From assembly GCA_937922235.1 (NCBI GenBank), contig CAKZVC010000006.1, positions 1-54,949 on the forward strand: a stretch of 54,949 nt of DNA, written 5' to 3'. Shown here piece by piece: positions 18,101 through 25,169 of this stretch (position 1 is the first letter of the stretch; each line of letters begins with the position of its first letter). This DNA comes from an uncultured Acidimicrobiales bacterium (GTDB lineage Bacteria > Actinomycetota > Acidimicrobiia > Acidimicrobiales > SHLQ01). A program made the translations under genes and the position numbers. The notes beneath the pieces are model-generated. The model was not told where the DNA came from. It did not search any database and saw only the letters and a program-made list of their open reading frames with translations.

Positions 18101-19465
18101 CCAGTCTTCGGCCGAGACCTCGGCAACCAGCTGCTGCACGAGAATGTCGAGCGGGGCTTCCGGTGGGATCAGCGCGTCGAGGCGCCCTCCGTGGACCGCA
18201 GTGAGAAGGGCACAACACTCGACAAGGTCGTCACGGGTCTGAGGAAAGAGCCGCCCCTTCGGAACGCCATACCGACTGTGGTTTGCTCGCCCGACTCGCT
18301 GGAGAAACGTGGCGATGTTGCGCGGCGACCCCATCTGACACACCAGATCGACTGGGCCAACATCGATGCCAAGCTCGAGCGAGGCTGTTGCGACCAAGGC
18401 CTTGAGGTCGCCTGCTCGAAGCCGGCGCTCGACCTGAAGGCGACGCTCCTTCGACAGCGACCCATGATGGGCCACCACATGCATCTCGGCGCCTTCGTCT
18501 CGCTCCGCCAGCCGCTCGCCGAGTTCGTGACTGATGCGTTCGGCCATGCGCCGCGTGTTGACGAAGACCAACGTGGTCGTGTGCTGGTCGACGAGGTCGG
18601 CAATGTGGTCGAGCACTTCCCCCATTTGTTCGGCCGGGGCGATCGCCTCCATCTCCGATGGTGGAATCACCAAGTCGAGGTCGAGCTCGCGGACATGGCC
18701 TTCGTCGACGAGTTGACAATTAAGACGACCGGTCTCGGTTGTTCGATTACCAACGAGGAGCTCGGCAACGGTAGAGATCGGCTTCTGCGTGGCGGACAAA
18801 CCAACACGAATCGGCCCAACCCCCGAACGCGTTCGACAGATGTAGTCGAGGCGCTCCATCGTGAGCGCAAGATGCGAGCCGCGCTTGTCACGTGCCAGGG
18901 AATGGATCTCGTCGATGATCAGCGTGTCGACGGTGCTGAGCGCGGCGCGTGCCTTGGACGAAGTACACATGAGATAAAGCGACTCGGGTGTGGTGACGAT
19001 GAAGGCCGGAGGCTTCTTCACCATGGCCGCTCGAGCTGATGTTGGCGTGTCGCCAGAGCGAACACCGACGCGAATCGTTGGCGCACTCTGGCCCATCGAC
19101 TTTGCGATCGCTGCGATCTCAAGGAGCGGACGCTCGAGGTTCTCAGCAATGTCGACGGCCAATGCCTTCAGCGGTGAGATGTAGACCACACGAGTCACGC
19201 CATCGGTGGCCTCACCACGCTCGTGTGCCTTGTAGAGGCGATCGATCGCCACCAGAAATGCAGAGAGGGTTTTGCCCGAGCCGGTTGGCGCGGCAACCAA
19301 CGTGTGCTGCCTTCCGGCGATCAGCGGCCAGGCCGCCTGCTGCGGCGGTGTCGGACCGTCGGGGAAACGGTCGGCGAACCAGGCTCGAACCGCCGGATGA
19401 AAGCCCTCCATTCCGGGATGGTCAAAGAGGCTTGGCGAATCGATAACAGCGTCAATAATGGCCAC
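15149..19465 (-). CDS. lhr: Lhr-type ATP-dependent helicase
   Basis: 1438 residues, the length of full Lhr proteins with the Lhr core plus the long C-terminal region. In order: Walker A APTGSGKTLSAF (~59-70), the DEIH box in IIDEIHSLARDKRG, SAT box VGLSATQKP, and the second RecA domain with VFVNTRRMAE and QRVGRANHS (motif VI). The winged-helix and Lhr-specific domains follow. The known mycobacterial homologue is a 3'-to-5' ssDNA-dependent ATPase that unwinds RNA:DNA hybrids and is induced by DNA damage. The gene is a single leftward unit; an ATP-dependent DNA ligase lies nearby but no shared operon is evident. Confidence 0.9.
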   Translation of the reverse strand: MAIIDAVIDSPSLFDHPGMEGFHPAVRAWFADRFPDGPTPPQQAAWPLIAGRQHTLVAAPTGSGKTLSAFLVAIDRLYKAHERGEATDGVTRVVYISPLKALAVDIAENLERPLLEIAAIAKSMGQSAPTIRVGVRSGDTPTSARAAMVKKPPAFIVTTPESLYLMCTSSKARAALSTVDTLIIDEIHSLARDKRGSHLALTMERLDYICRTRSGVGPIRVGLSATQKPISTVAELLVGNRTTETGRLNCQLVDEGHVRELDLDLVIPPSEMEAIAPAEQMGEVLDHIADLVDQHTTTLVFVNTRRMAERISHELGERLAERDEGAEMHVVAHHGSLSKERRLQVERRLRAGDLKALVATASLELGIDVGPVDLVCQMGSPRNIATFLQRVGRANHSRYGVPKGRLFPQTRDDLVECCALLTAVHGGRLDALIPPEAPLDILVQQLVAEVSAEDWDVDELYHLVTRAGPYWELSRSDFDECLALAANGVQTGRGVRSWWLHHDEENGEVRGRRGARMAALTSGGAIPELGDYRVLLDPDDTFIGSVNEDWATESMPGDIFTLGTHSWRIRRIEPGVVRVVDAEGLPPTIPVWFGEAPGRTAELSEEVCRIRRAVEERLKAGDPDAARTWLMGAAQIDAEPANQVVRYLAASLAILGTLPTRDTMVIERFFDETGGMQLIVHSPQGARLNRAFGLALRKKFCKNFDFELQAAASDDAVCLSLGPQHSFPLADVANFLASKTVEATLTNAVLVPPSPMFLSRWRWNLNRALLVLRWKGGRKNPPPIQRMEADDCMAALFPLAAACQENVSGPVELPDHVIVQQTMDDTLREAMDVDGLRALVERLERNEIEVIAVDSTEPSPLCHELLVGKAFTFLDDAEAIDRRSRAVPLRRGLPVDLTEIGTVSNDAMLEVAEQVIPDPQTTDELYELLDSLIVTRAVDAWRTMFDELQRAGRVLDAFGPGVVQGVEFWAVASQRRAAAAVRPDLWPGIDVEPDERASAIAGAVRGRLDLCATTTAASLATQLGVDASSVEYALVGLENEGFAIRGNWGAKETHATTGAEIPGTLWASRRLLARMHVYSQKGKRARVEQATAQDFMRFLFEWQRLAPGTQQSGVDGLTAVVAQLQGWHAAAAAWEPEILSKRLTDFRPEVLDRRSLAGDITWGRLVVRDTDSVRPTATKTTPITLMLRNDLDWLVEATRGESAPDVPEDGCAAELLAELRERGARFHHELGERTGRLPSDIELGLWELVWRGSVHADSFHAVRSLFDARDRGVSPARSRRGLRKGTSVRHGGEGRWTVFAEHRLDADRDELAEAVAEQLLARWGVVFHALVARESLAVPWREVLWALRRLEARGLVLGGRFVSGFSGEQYASPEAAQQLDRMRRTGRTGLRVSINGCDPANLTGIVTPGERVPARRSLTITYIDGLPQSDVQNDSNTA

Positions 19466-19474
19466 GATCGGACA

Positions 19475-20263
19475 CTACTGATGGGGTATGACACGACCCT
19501 TCGGCATGACGAAGAACGAGCCCGCCTTGCGTATCCGCATGCTCACATGAATGATCGCAATGGCGGACGGGACGATGCAGAGGTGATAGCAGCGCTCGAA
19601 CCATGTCTCGGCGCTGCTCGCATTGGCGACAACGATGGCCAGCCAGACGGCGAAGCCACCCATCAACACGAGTAGCCCGAAGTGAACGACCGAGACTCGT
19701 TGTTCGCGGAAGTAGGCCGACGCGGCAAGAATTGCGACACCCAGGGTCGTGAGGAGCGTTGCTGGCCATGCTACGTACGGCGCGCTCGCCATCGGCGTCA
19801 CCGCGTTGCCCACGCGCGTCGCGATGGGAACGGCGGTTGCAGAGAGAGCGATCAACGCCAGGCCAGCTCGGGCGGCCCGCGCCCCAACAAGTCCAGCGTC
19901 AGCCGTCCACACCCCATGAGAGAATGCGGCAAGGCCGACGATCAACCCAATGAGCGCAAGGCTGAGGAGCGCCTCTTCCACGATGATTGCATGGGCGGTG
20001 TAGAAGATGCCTGGCACCAGCAAAGTCAGGCTGACGATCAGCCAGTCGAACATGAACGGCTTCTGCGTCGATCGCAGCGCGAACGCCAGTCGAGGTGCTC
20101 CGGCAAGTACTTGGGCTCTGAACACATAGGCGGCGGCTGAGCCGGCGTGTTCGTTGATCATGTCGCTCTCGGCGGACCACTCGGAGAGGTACTGATCTGC
20201 ACGTGTCTTCGGAAGGAATCGGGATGCGAGTGCGAGCAACCCGAACCTTGGCCGTGGAGTCAT
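19475..20263 (-). CDS. Membrane protein of unknown function paired with PadR regulator
   Basis: 262 residues with about six hydrophobic segments after a soluble N-terminus of ~60 residues (SRFLPKTRADQYLSEWSAE), which resembles the short domain found before membrane parts in proteins coupled to PadR regulators. Its ATG overlaps the stop of the PadR gene (20260-20263, ATGA), so the two are translationally coupled. Lhr follows directly after it. No enzymatic motif is recognised. Confidence 0.65.
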   Translation of the reverse strand: MTPRPRFGLLALASRFLPKTRADQYLSEWSAESDMINEHAGSAAAYVFRAQVLAGAPRLAFALRSTQKPFMFDWLIVSLTLLVPGIFYTAHAIIVEEALLSLALIGLIVGLAAFSHGVWTADAGLVGARAARAGLALIALSATAVPIATRVGNAVTPMASAPYVAWPATLLTTLGVAILAASAYFREQRVSVVHFGLLVLMGGFAVWLAIVVANASSAETWFERCYHLCIVPSAIAIIHVSMRIRKAGSFFVMPKGRVIPHQ

Positions 20264-20583
20264 GGCGTTGTAGGCGCCGCCCCGTTGATTTCGGGCTGGG
20301 TTACCTCACTCTCGGCGTGCACGACAAGTGCAGCAGAGATGCCATCGGCGGTCAGCCGGTAGTAACGGCGTGCGGGACGGCGAGCCGTTTCTGGATCGAT
20401 TCGTTCCCAGCGGCCCTCGATCCAGCCCGCCTCTTCGAAGCGCGCCAGCGTGGGATACAGGGTGCCTGGTTTCAGGCCGGTGGCCTTCAGGATCTCGAAG
20501 CCGTAGTGGTCACCATCTGGCTGCGTCAGAAAGTGGGTAATGAGTTGCCGGGTTTGAAGGGTCATCCGGAACGGTGCATTCAT
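20260..20583 (-). CDS. PadR-family transcriptional regulator
   Basis: 107 residues. The winged-helix core is clear: a helix with LITHFLTQPDGDHYGFEIL, recognition helix ATGLKPGTLYPTLARFEEAGWI and a wing ending in RRYYRLTADG. This is the short PadR form without a long C-terminal dimerisation domain. Family members usually repress adjacent genes in response to a ligand. Its target is likely to be its own operon with the coupled membrane protein. An in-frame ATG at codon 7 is an alternative start. Confidence 0.8.
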   Translation of the reverse strand: MNAPFRMTLQTRQLITHFLTQPDGDHYGFEILKATGLKPGTLYPTLARFEEAGWIEGRWERIDPETARRPARRYYRLTADGISAALVVHAESEVTQPEINGAAPTTP

Positions 20584-20902
20584 ACGCCCGGAGAGTACAG
20601 AACGAGCAACAGGAGCGGCACGTCGAGCACCTTTGGCTAGCGATCAAATTGGCGGGAAGAACATCCGCCGATCAGAACACAGCAGAGTGACCGCCGTTCG
20701 CTTCGCTCACTAACCGAGTTTGTTGCTGACGCCCCAAACATCGCAGTTGCAAGCCGCTAACAGGGAGCGGAGCGAAGCGAAGTGACCATGTAGATCGCCG
20801 CGGATGTCGACCAGCAGTGTCGACAGAAAACAGCTAACAGGGAGCGGAGCTCGCGTAGCGACCATGTCAGCTTCCGCGGATGTCGACCGGCAGTGTCGAC
20901 AA
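20584..20902. other. 319-base gene-free stretch carrying two-part repeats
   Basis: This gap between the PadR gene and the SixA-like gene shows no coding potential that I can support. Its right part holds two tandem copies of a two-part repeat (20764-20900, listed separately). Its left part contains a related-looking segment at about 20686-20711, bounded by AGTGA and TCACT and containing TTCGCTTCGC. The divergent layout would leave PadR promoter sequences near 20584-20640. Confidence 0.6.
20764..20900. repeat. Two tandem copies of a two-part repeat (intergenic)
   Basis: Each copy has a first block, GGAGCG..CGAC/TGACC (20764-20787 and 20841-20863), followed after about 18 bases by a hairpin block GTCGAC-7 bases-GTCGAC (20806-20824 and 20882-20900). 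The two copies are 77 bases apart. The same two blocks recur twice, in frame, inside the DUF5317 gene at 33605-33734. The last copy ends 2 bases before the stop codon of the SixA-like gene. Confidence 0.85.
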
Positions 20903-21370
20903 TTAGTAGGGCCCCAGGAAATGGGCTTCGGTGATGTCGCCGCCGCGGGTGCGGAGTTCCCAGGTTGAGCCTTTGGCCCATGCTCGTTGTCCAACGATCA
21001 CCATGCCTTCTCGGGCGAGCGTTTGGATCAGGTCGGGGATGATGTCGCCGTGGCTGCTGAGGGCTGCGTTGGTGTTGTTGGCCGCAAGCTGGCGGGCGAG
21101 GTGAATGGCCATGGTGGCGCTTTGCCCTTCGGTCAGCGAGGGATCGACGACAACCTTGGTACCGCAGCGTGCAGCGAGCGGTTCGACTGTTTCGATGCAG
21201 CGGGTGGCTTCTGATGAGTAGACCTCGGTGATCGCTTTGTCGCCGAGGAGATCGACGATGGCTCGCGCCTGGTCGTGTCCAACCGCATCGAGGGGACGGG
21301 CGAGGTCGTTGTCGTGTCCGAGGCTGCCGCGGCTTCCGGCGCTCGCATGTCGTATGAAGAACAGGGTCAT
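20903..21370 (-). CDS. SixA-like phosphohistidine phosphatase / histidine phosphatase family
   Basis: 155 residues from the ATG at 21370. FIRHASAG at residues 4-11 is the RHG catalytic motif of the histidine phosphatase superfamily, and the second histidine is in SSHGDI. The small size and lack of a long insertion fit the SixA group, which removes phosphate from histidine of signalling proteins; other small-molecule phosphatases are also possible. The stop codon sits directly against the end of the two-part repeat. A longer reading to 21484 has no support. The DNA ligase gene lies 31 bases upstream on the same strand. Confidence 0.75.
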   Translation of the reverse strand: MTLFFIRHASAGSRGSLGHDNDLARPLDAVGHDQARAIVDLLGDKAITEVYSSEATRCIETVEPLAARCGTKVVVDPSLTEGQSATMAIHLARQLAANNTNAALSSHGDIIPDLIQTLAREGMVIVGQRAWAKGSTWELRTRGGDITEAHFLGPY

Positions 21371-21401
21371 CAGCGAGTCAGTGTACGCATTGCGTGAATT
21401 G

Positions 21402-22940
21402 CTAGCGAATGAGCGATCGGAGGTCGTCGAGCGTGTTTGCTTCGGTCGCCGACTTGTCGGTGCGGTACCGCAGCACTCGGGCAAATCGAAGTGCCAGCCC
21501 GCCGGGGTACGTGGTTGAACGTTGCACGCCGTCGATGGCGATCTCGACGACGATCTCGGGCCGAACGAACACCGTGATACCCTCCCGCTCGACCTCGCGT
21601 TCGAGGAAGGCTTCGGTTTGCCATTTCAGCAGTTCGTCGGTGAGGCCTTTGAAGGTCTTGCCGACCATGACGAATTCTGCGCCATCGCCGCTACCGTCGC
21701 GTGCGCCGAGGTGCAGGTTCGAGAGCCACCCGGTGCGTCGGCCGTGTCCCCACTCGGCGCCGAGTATCACGAGATCGTAGGTGTGAACGGGCTTGACCTT
21801 GCGCCAGGTCTTGCCGCGTCGACCCGCTGCGTAGACCGAGTCGAGGGCTTTGACCATGACCCCTTCATGGCCGGCCTCGAGCGTGGCCGCGGCGAAGGCT
21901 TCGGCCGCGTCGGGGTCGTTCGTCGTCATGCCATCGATCGTGTATCCACCGGCAACCTCGGACAGGTGCTCGAGCCGTGCCGACAACGGTTCGTCGACGA
22001 GATCGGTTCCGTCTCGATGCAAGATGTCGAAGAACTGCACCTGCAGGTCGACGCGTCCGCTCTCGCCACCGGAGCTGAACGTTGACGCGGTGTCTTGAAA
22101 CATTTCGGGACTGTCTTCGGAGATGCCGATGAGCTCGCCGTCAAGTACGAGTTGATCTGCCGGCAGCGTTCGAACGACTTCGCAGACTGCTTCGAGGCGT
22201 TCGGTTACGTCGTTGAGGTTTCGGGTGAACAGCCGCACGTCGTCGAGGTCGCGGTGCACTTGGAGACGGATGCCGTCGAGCTTGGCTTGTATCGAGATCT
22301 CGGGGAGCATGTCGGCGTCCTTGCCAGCAAGTTCGTGCATTGCGTCGGTGACCGACGATGCCGTTGCCGCAAGCATTGGCTGTACACCTCGTCCGACGCG
22401 AAGCCCGGCAGCATCTAGTGCGTCACGACCTTCAGCTGTGGCGATCTGTGCGGTCTCGCCAAGATCGCCGGAGAACATCGCTGCTCGGCGAACCGATGCG
22501 ACGGGAACACCTGCGGCCTTTGCGATCGCCGTCGCCATCACACCATCGAGAGCTCCCTGTCGAAGTCCTCCCGTGAGCACCGTGCCGAGGAAGACGCCCT
22601 CGTCCTCGGTTGCCTGCTCAAGCAGCGCGGTCAACCGTTCGTTGCGTCGGGCTTTCGAGCCTGGGCCGGAGATTGCCGCGAGCTCGGTCATTGCGGTGTC
22701 GACATCGGTGACATGCAGTGACGTCGTGTCGGCAGGCTCGACGGTGAGATCACGAATAGCGGCCCATCCAACGCCGATACGGCCTTGTCGAACCTCGCCG
22801 GTGAGCAGGCCGACGACGATCGGGGCGAGCGATGGCTCGGTGTTACGCAACAGCTCGGCGAGTGCAGCAACTTTGTCGTTGCGAGCCGGACTTGCCGCAA
22901 CGGCGGCGGCGGTCGCCACGACGTCGGCGAGCGCCACCAT
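21402..22940 (-). CDS. lig: ATP-dependent DNA ligase (LigB-like)
   Basis: 512 residues. The N-terminal DNA-binding domain (~1-200) is followed by the adenylation domain with the motif I nucleophile in QAKLDGIRLQVH, motif IIIa-like FFDILHRDG, motif IV EGVMVKALDS and motif V WRKVKP, then an OB-fold domain. Length and order match the archaeal/actinobacterial LigB group. It seals nicks in duplex DNA with ATP; the essential replicative ligase is usually the NAD-dependent LigA, so this is probably a repair or accessory enzyme. It starts 7 bases downstream of the TPR gene that ends the ccm operon. Confidence 0.88.
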   Translation of the reverse strand: MVALADVVATAAAVAASPARNDKVAALAELLRNTEPSLAPIVVGLLTGEVRQGRIGVGWAAIRDLTVEPADTTSLHVTDVDTAMTELAAISGPGSKARRNERLTALLEQATEDEGVFLGTVLTGGLRQGALDGVMATAIAKAAGVPVASVRRAAMFSGDLGETAQIATAEGRDALDAAGLRVGRGVQPMLAATASSVTDAMHELAGKDADMLPEISIQAKLDGIRLQVHRDLDDVRLFTRNLNDVTERLEAVCEVVRTLPADQLVLDGELIGISEDSPEMFQDTASTFSSGGESGRVDLQVQFFDILHRDGTDLVDEPLSARLEHLSEVAGGYTIDGMTTNDPDAAEAFAAATLEAGHEGVMVKALDSVYAAGRRGKTWRKVKPVHTYDLVILGAEWGHGRRTGWLSNLHLGARDGSGDGAEFVMVGKTFKGLTDELLKWQTEAFLEREVEREGITVFVRPEIVVEIAIDGVQRSTTYPGGLALRFARVLRYRTDKSATEANTLDDLRSLIR

Positions 22941-22947
22941 GTCCGGC

Positions 22948-24108
22948 CTACTCGGTGAGCGCTTCGCGAAGACCGAACTGGTCGATCAGCGCAAGCATGT
23001 CGGCAGGCTGGGCAGCTTCGGGAAGAGCGTCGAACGCTTCGAGGTCGACCCGGGCTTCGTCGGTTCGTTCGAGCCGGTTGTAGAGGAAGGCACGGAAGAC
23101 GCGAGCGTCGGCGGCTTCAGGGTCGGTCTCGACCGCACGGTCGAGCCACTCGACCGCATCGGGGAAGAGCTCTTCGACCCCTGACTGCGCCAACAGGGCG
23201 AGCGTCCACCCGTGCCAGGCGATCGGGTCGGCGTTGTCGGGTTCGATCAGTGAGGCAGCGTCGAATGATCGGAGTGCCCGCTGGGGGTCCTCAAGTTGCA
23301 CGAAGAGCTCGCCTGCGAGCTGGGCTTCGGAGGGTGAGATGCCGGTGCCGTTGAGATCGGGCACGCCTTCTTGGTCCTCCATGCCATCGAGCAGGTCGGC
23401 CATGCGGGCAACGCCAATGCGTTCGCGCACCTGACGTGAAGCGACGAGGTTCTGTGCCACGGCTGTCGGATTCGCAGCATCGAAGGCGGCAATCTCGGCA
23501 GCAGCTGCGTCGTACTCGCCAGCATCAAGCGCCACGATCGACCGGAAGACGCGGACGTCGGCGTAGTCGGGTTCGAATGCAACGGCCTCGTCAAAATCAG
23601 CTCGGGCTTCGTCGACGTTGCCGCTCTGATACTGGATCCACCCGCGGTAGGTAAGCGCTTCGACGTTAGTCGGGGCGATTTCGAGCACTTCGCCGTAGAG
23701 CTCGATCGAACGATCGACGTTGCCCTGGCCGAACTCGGCAGCAGCGTCGTTCAACAACGAGACGGTACTCAAGCGGATCTCGCCGCTCGCCGTTTCGCCA
23801 GTGCCTCGTGCCCCCGAGAACTGCACCATCGCGAACGCAGACAGGCCAGCGATCGCGACGACGGAGGCAACCCACAACAACCGTCGTTGCATTGGTGGAC
23901 GTTCAGCGACCGTCCGGGTGACCTTTGCACCCTCGAGTGCTCGGGTGAGCTTGGCGGCTCGAGCGGTGTAGTCGTCCTTCAGCGTCTCGTAATCGAGCTC
24001 GTCGATGTCGCCTGCTGCCAGCTCGACATCGAGGTCGTCGAGCGATGCGAGTAGGTGGTCTCGTTCGTCGGAGAACCGTTCGCGCTCAGCGTCGGTCAGC
24101 GAGCTCAC
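22948..24108 (-). CDS. ccmI: CcmI-like TPR protein of cytochrome c maturation
   Basis: 386 residues. The N-terminus (~10-70) is a helical segment with LAAGDIDELDYETLKDDY, typical of CcmI before its membrane helix. One hydrophobic helix follows (~75-98), then a long C-terminal region with TPR-like repeats (for example EALTYRGWIQYQSGNVDEARADFDEAVAFEP, spread over several units). CcmI holds apocytochrome c for haem ligation on the outer side of the membrane. The gene begins with GTG overlapping the ccmH stop (24105-24108). The assignment rests on architecture and operon position. Confidence 0.72.
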   Translation of the reverse strand: MSSLTDAERERFSDERDHLLASLDDLDVELAAGDIDELDYETLKDDYTARAAKLTRALEGAKVTRTVAERPPMQRRLLWVASVVAIAGLSAFAMVQFSGARGTGETASGEIRLSTVSLLNDAAAEFGQGNVDRSIELYGEVLEIAPTNVEALTYRGWIQYQSGNVDEARADFDEAVAFEPDYADVRVFRSIVALDAGEYDAAAAEIAAFDAANPTAVAQNLVASRQVRERIGVARMADLLDGMEDQEGVPDLNGTGISPSEAQLAGELFVQLEDPQRALRSFDAASLIEPDNADPIAWHGWTLALLAQSGVEELFPDAVEWLDRAVETDPEAADARVFRAFLYNRLERTDEARVDLEAFDALPEAAQPADMLALIDQFGLREALTE

Positions 24109-24581
24109 GACGACCCATCTCCGGCACGTTCACGGCGGAGGCTTTCAACGAGTTCGACGTCGTCGTCGCTCGCGGTTTGTACGGCGGTGTCTCGCCAGCG
24201 CCTGAAGACCGACGCCAGCGCGGCGAAACCAAACACCATCACCACGACCGGGACGATCCAGATCAGCCCAACCACTCCCCCAGATCGGGGGCGAAGATCG
24301 ATCGATTCGTCGTAGGCCGAGACGAGGGCGTCGGTGATCTCGGCGTCGGTCTGACCTTCGTCGACTTGCCGTCGAATGTCGCGGCGAATCTCTTGGGCGA
24401 CAACGGCGTTCGACTCGGCAACGCTCTGCCCGTCGCACGTTGGGCAGGCGAAGTCTTGCGACAACGCCCGAACACGGTCTTCGTTGGTGCGAGGTGGACC
24501 GTCGACCTGCGTCGAAATCACGAGAGTCGAGAGGGCCGCTGCGAGCAGGCCAAGCCAGATGATCGAGCGCTTGGAGAACAT
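24105..24581 (-). CDS. ccmH: Cytochrome c maturation protein CcmH
   Basis: 158 residues: an N-terminal hydrophobic segment, the extracytoplasmic three-helix domain and a C-terminal membrane helix. The redox motif is FACPTCDGQSV (CPTC); in the proteobacterial protein it is LRCxxCQ. The helix QEIRRDIRRQVDEGQTDAEI is characteristic of the family. It reduces the apocytochrome CxxCH cysteines together with CcmG. The start follows the ccmG stop directly. Confidence 0.85.
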   Translation of the reverse strand: MFSKRSIIWLGLLAAALSTLVISTQVDGPPRTNEDRVRALSQDFACPTCDGQSVAESNAVVAQEIRRDIRRQVDEGQTDAEITDALVSAYDESIDLRPRSGGVVGLIWIVPVVVMVFGFAALASVFRRWRDTAVQTASDDDVELVESLRRERAGDGSS

Positions 24582-25169
24582 TTACGAGCTCACTCCGGTT
24601 GTCAGCCGTGCCATCTCGTTCTCGATGTCGGCCTGGGTTATGCCGCCAATGAACTTTGTCGTAACGATGCCATTCGGGGAGACGAGGTAGGTCTCGGGGA
24701 CGGCGGCAACGCCGTAGCCGATGGCGTGGCGACCAGTGTCTTCGCCCAGCACTGCCCAGTCACCACCGTTTTGTTCGAAGAACTCCTCGACGTTCTTGGC
24801 CGAGTCGCTGAAGGCGATGCTCACAACCGTGGCGTCGTTGGTTTCGGAGTGGGCTTCGTCGAACGCGACGAGTTCGGGATGCTCTTGAATGCACGGGATG
24901 CAGGTAGTGGCGAAGAAGTTCACGACGACCCAGCGGCCGCGTTCATCGTCGAGGTCAAAGGTTGCGCCGTCGACGGTTTGTCCGACGATCGCCGGTGCTG
25001 GCTTTGCGATCAGCGGGCTCGACCCCAAGCTGTCGTCCGTGCTGCTCGTTGCGAGAACCGCAATGAACGCGACCAGGACGAGCCCCACGGCGATGGCACC
25101 GAACAGCGCCATTCGGGACGACCCGGATGGAACAGTGAGCTCGACTGCTTCATCGTCGTGTTCACCCAT
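24582..25169 (-). CDS. ccmG: Thiol-disulfide oxidoreductase CcmG/TlpA
   Basis: 195 residues: short cytosolic N-terminus, one membrane anchor (~18-38) and a thioredoxin-fold domain. The active site is FFATTCIPCIQEH (CIPC), and the following cis-proline region is VPETYLVSPNG. It supplies reducing equivalents to CcmH and apocytochrome c on the outer face of the membrane. The start overlaps the ccmF stop by one base (25169). Confidence 0.87.
   Translation of the reverse strand: MGEHDDEAVELTVPSGSSRMALFGAIAVGLVLVAFIAVLATSSTDDSLGSSPLIAKPAPAIVGQTVDGATFDLDDERGRWVVVNFFATTCIPCIQEHPELVAFDEAHSETNDATVVSIAFSDSAKNVEEFFEQNGGDWAVLGEDTGRHAIGYGVAAVPETYLVSPNGIVTTKFIGGITQADIENEMARLTTGVSS

Noticed and set aside
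17771..19039. 422-codon open frame on the + strand opposite lhr
   Set aside because: Lies entirely within the lhr gene in the reverse direction, no motifs.
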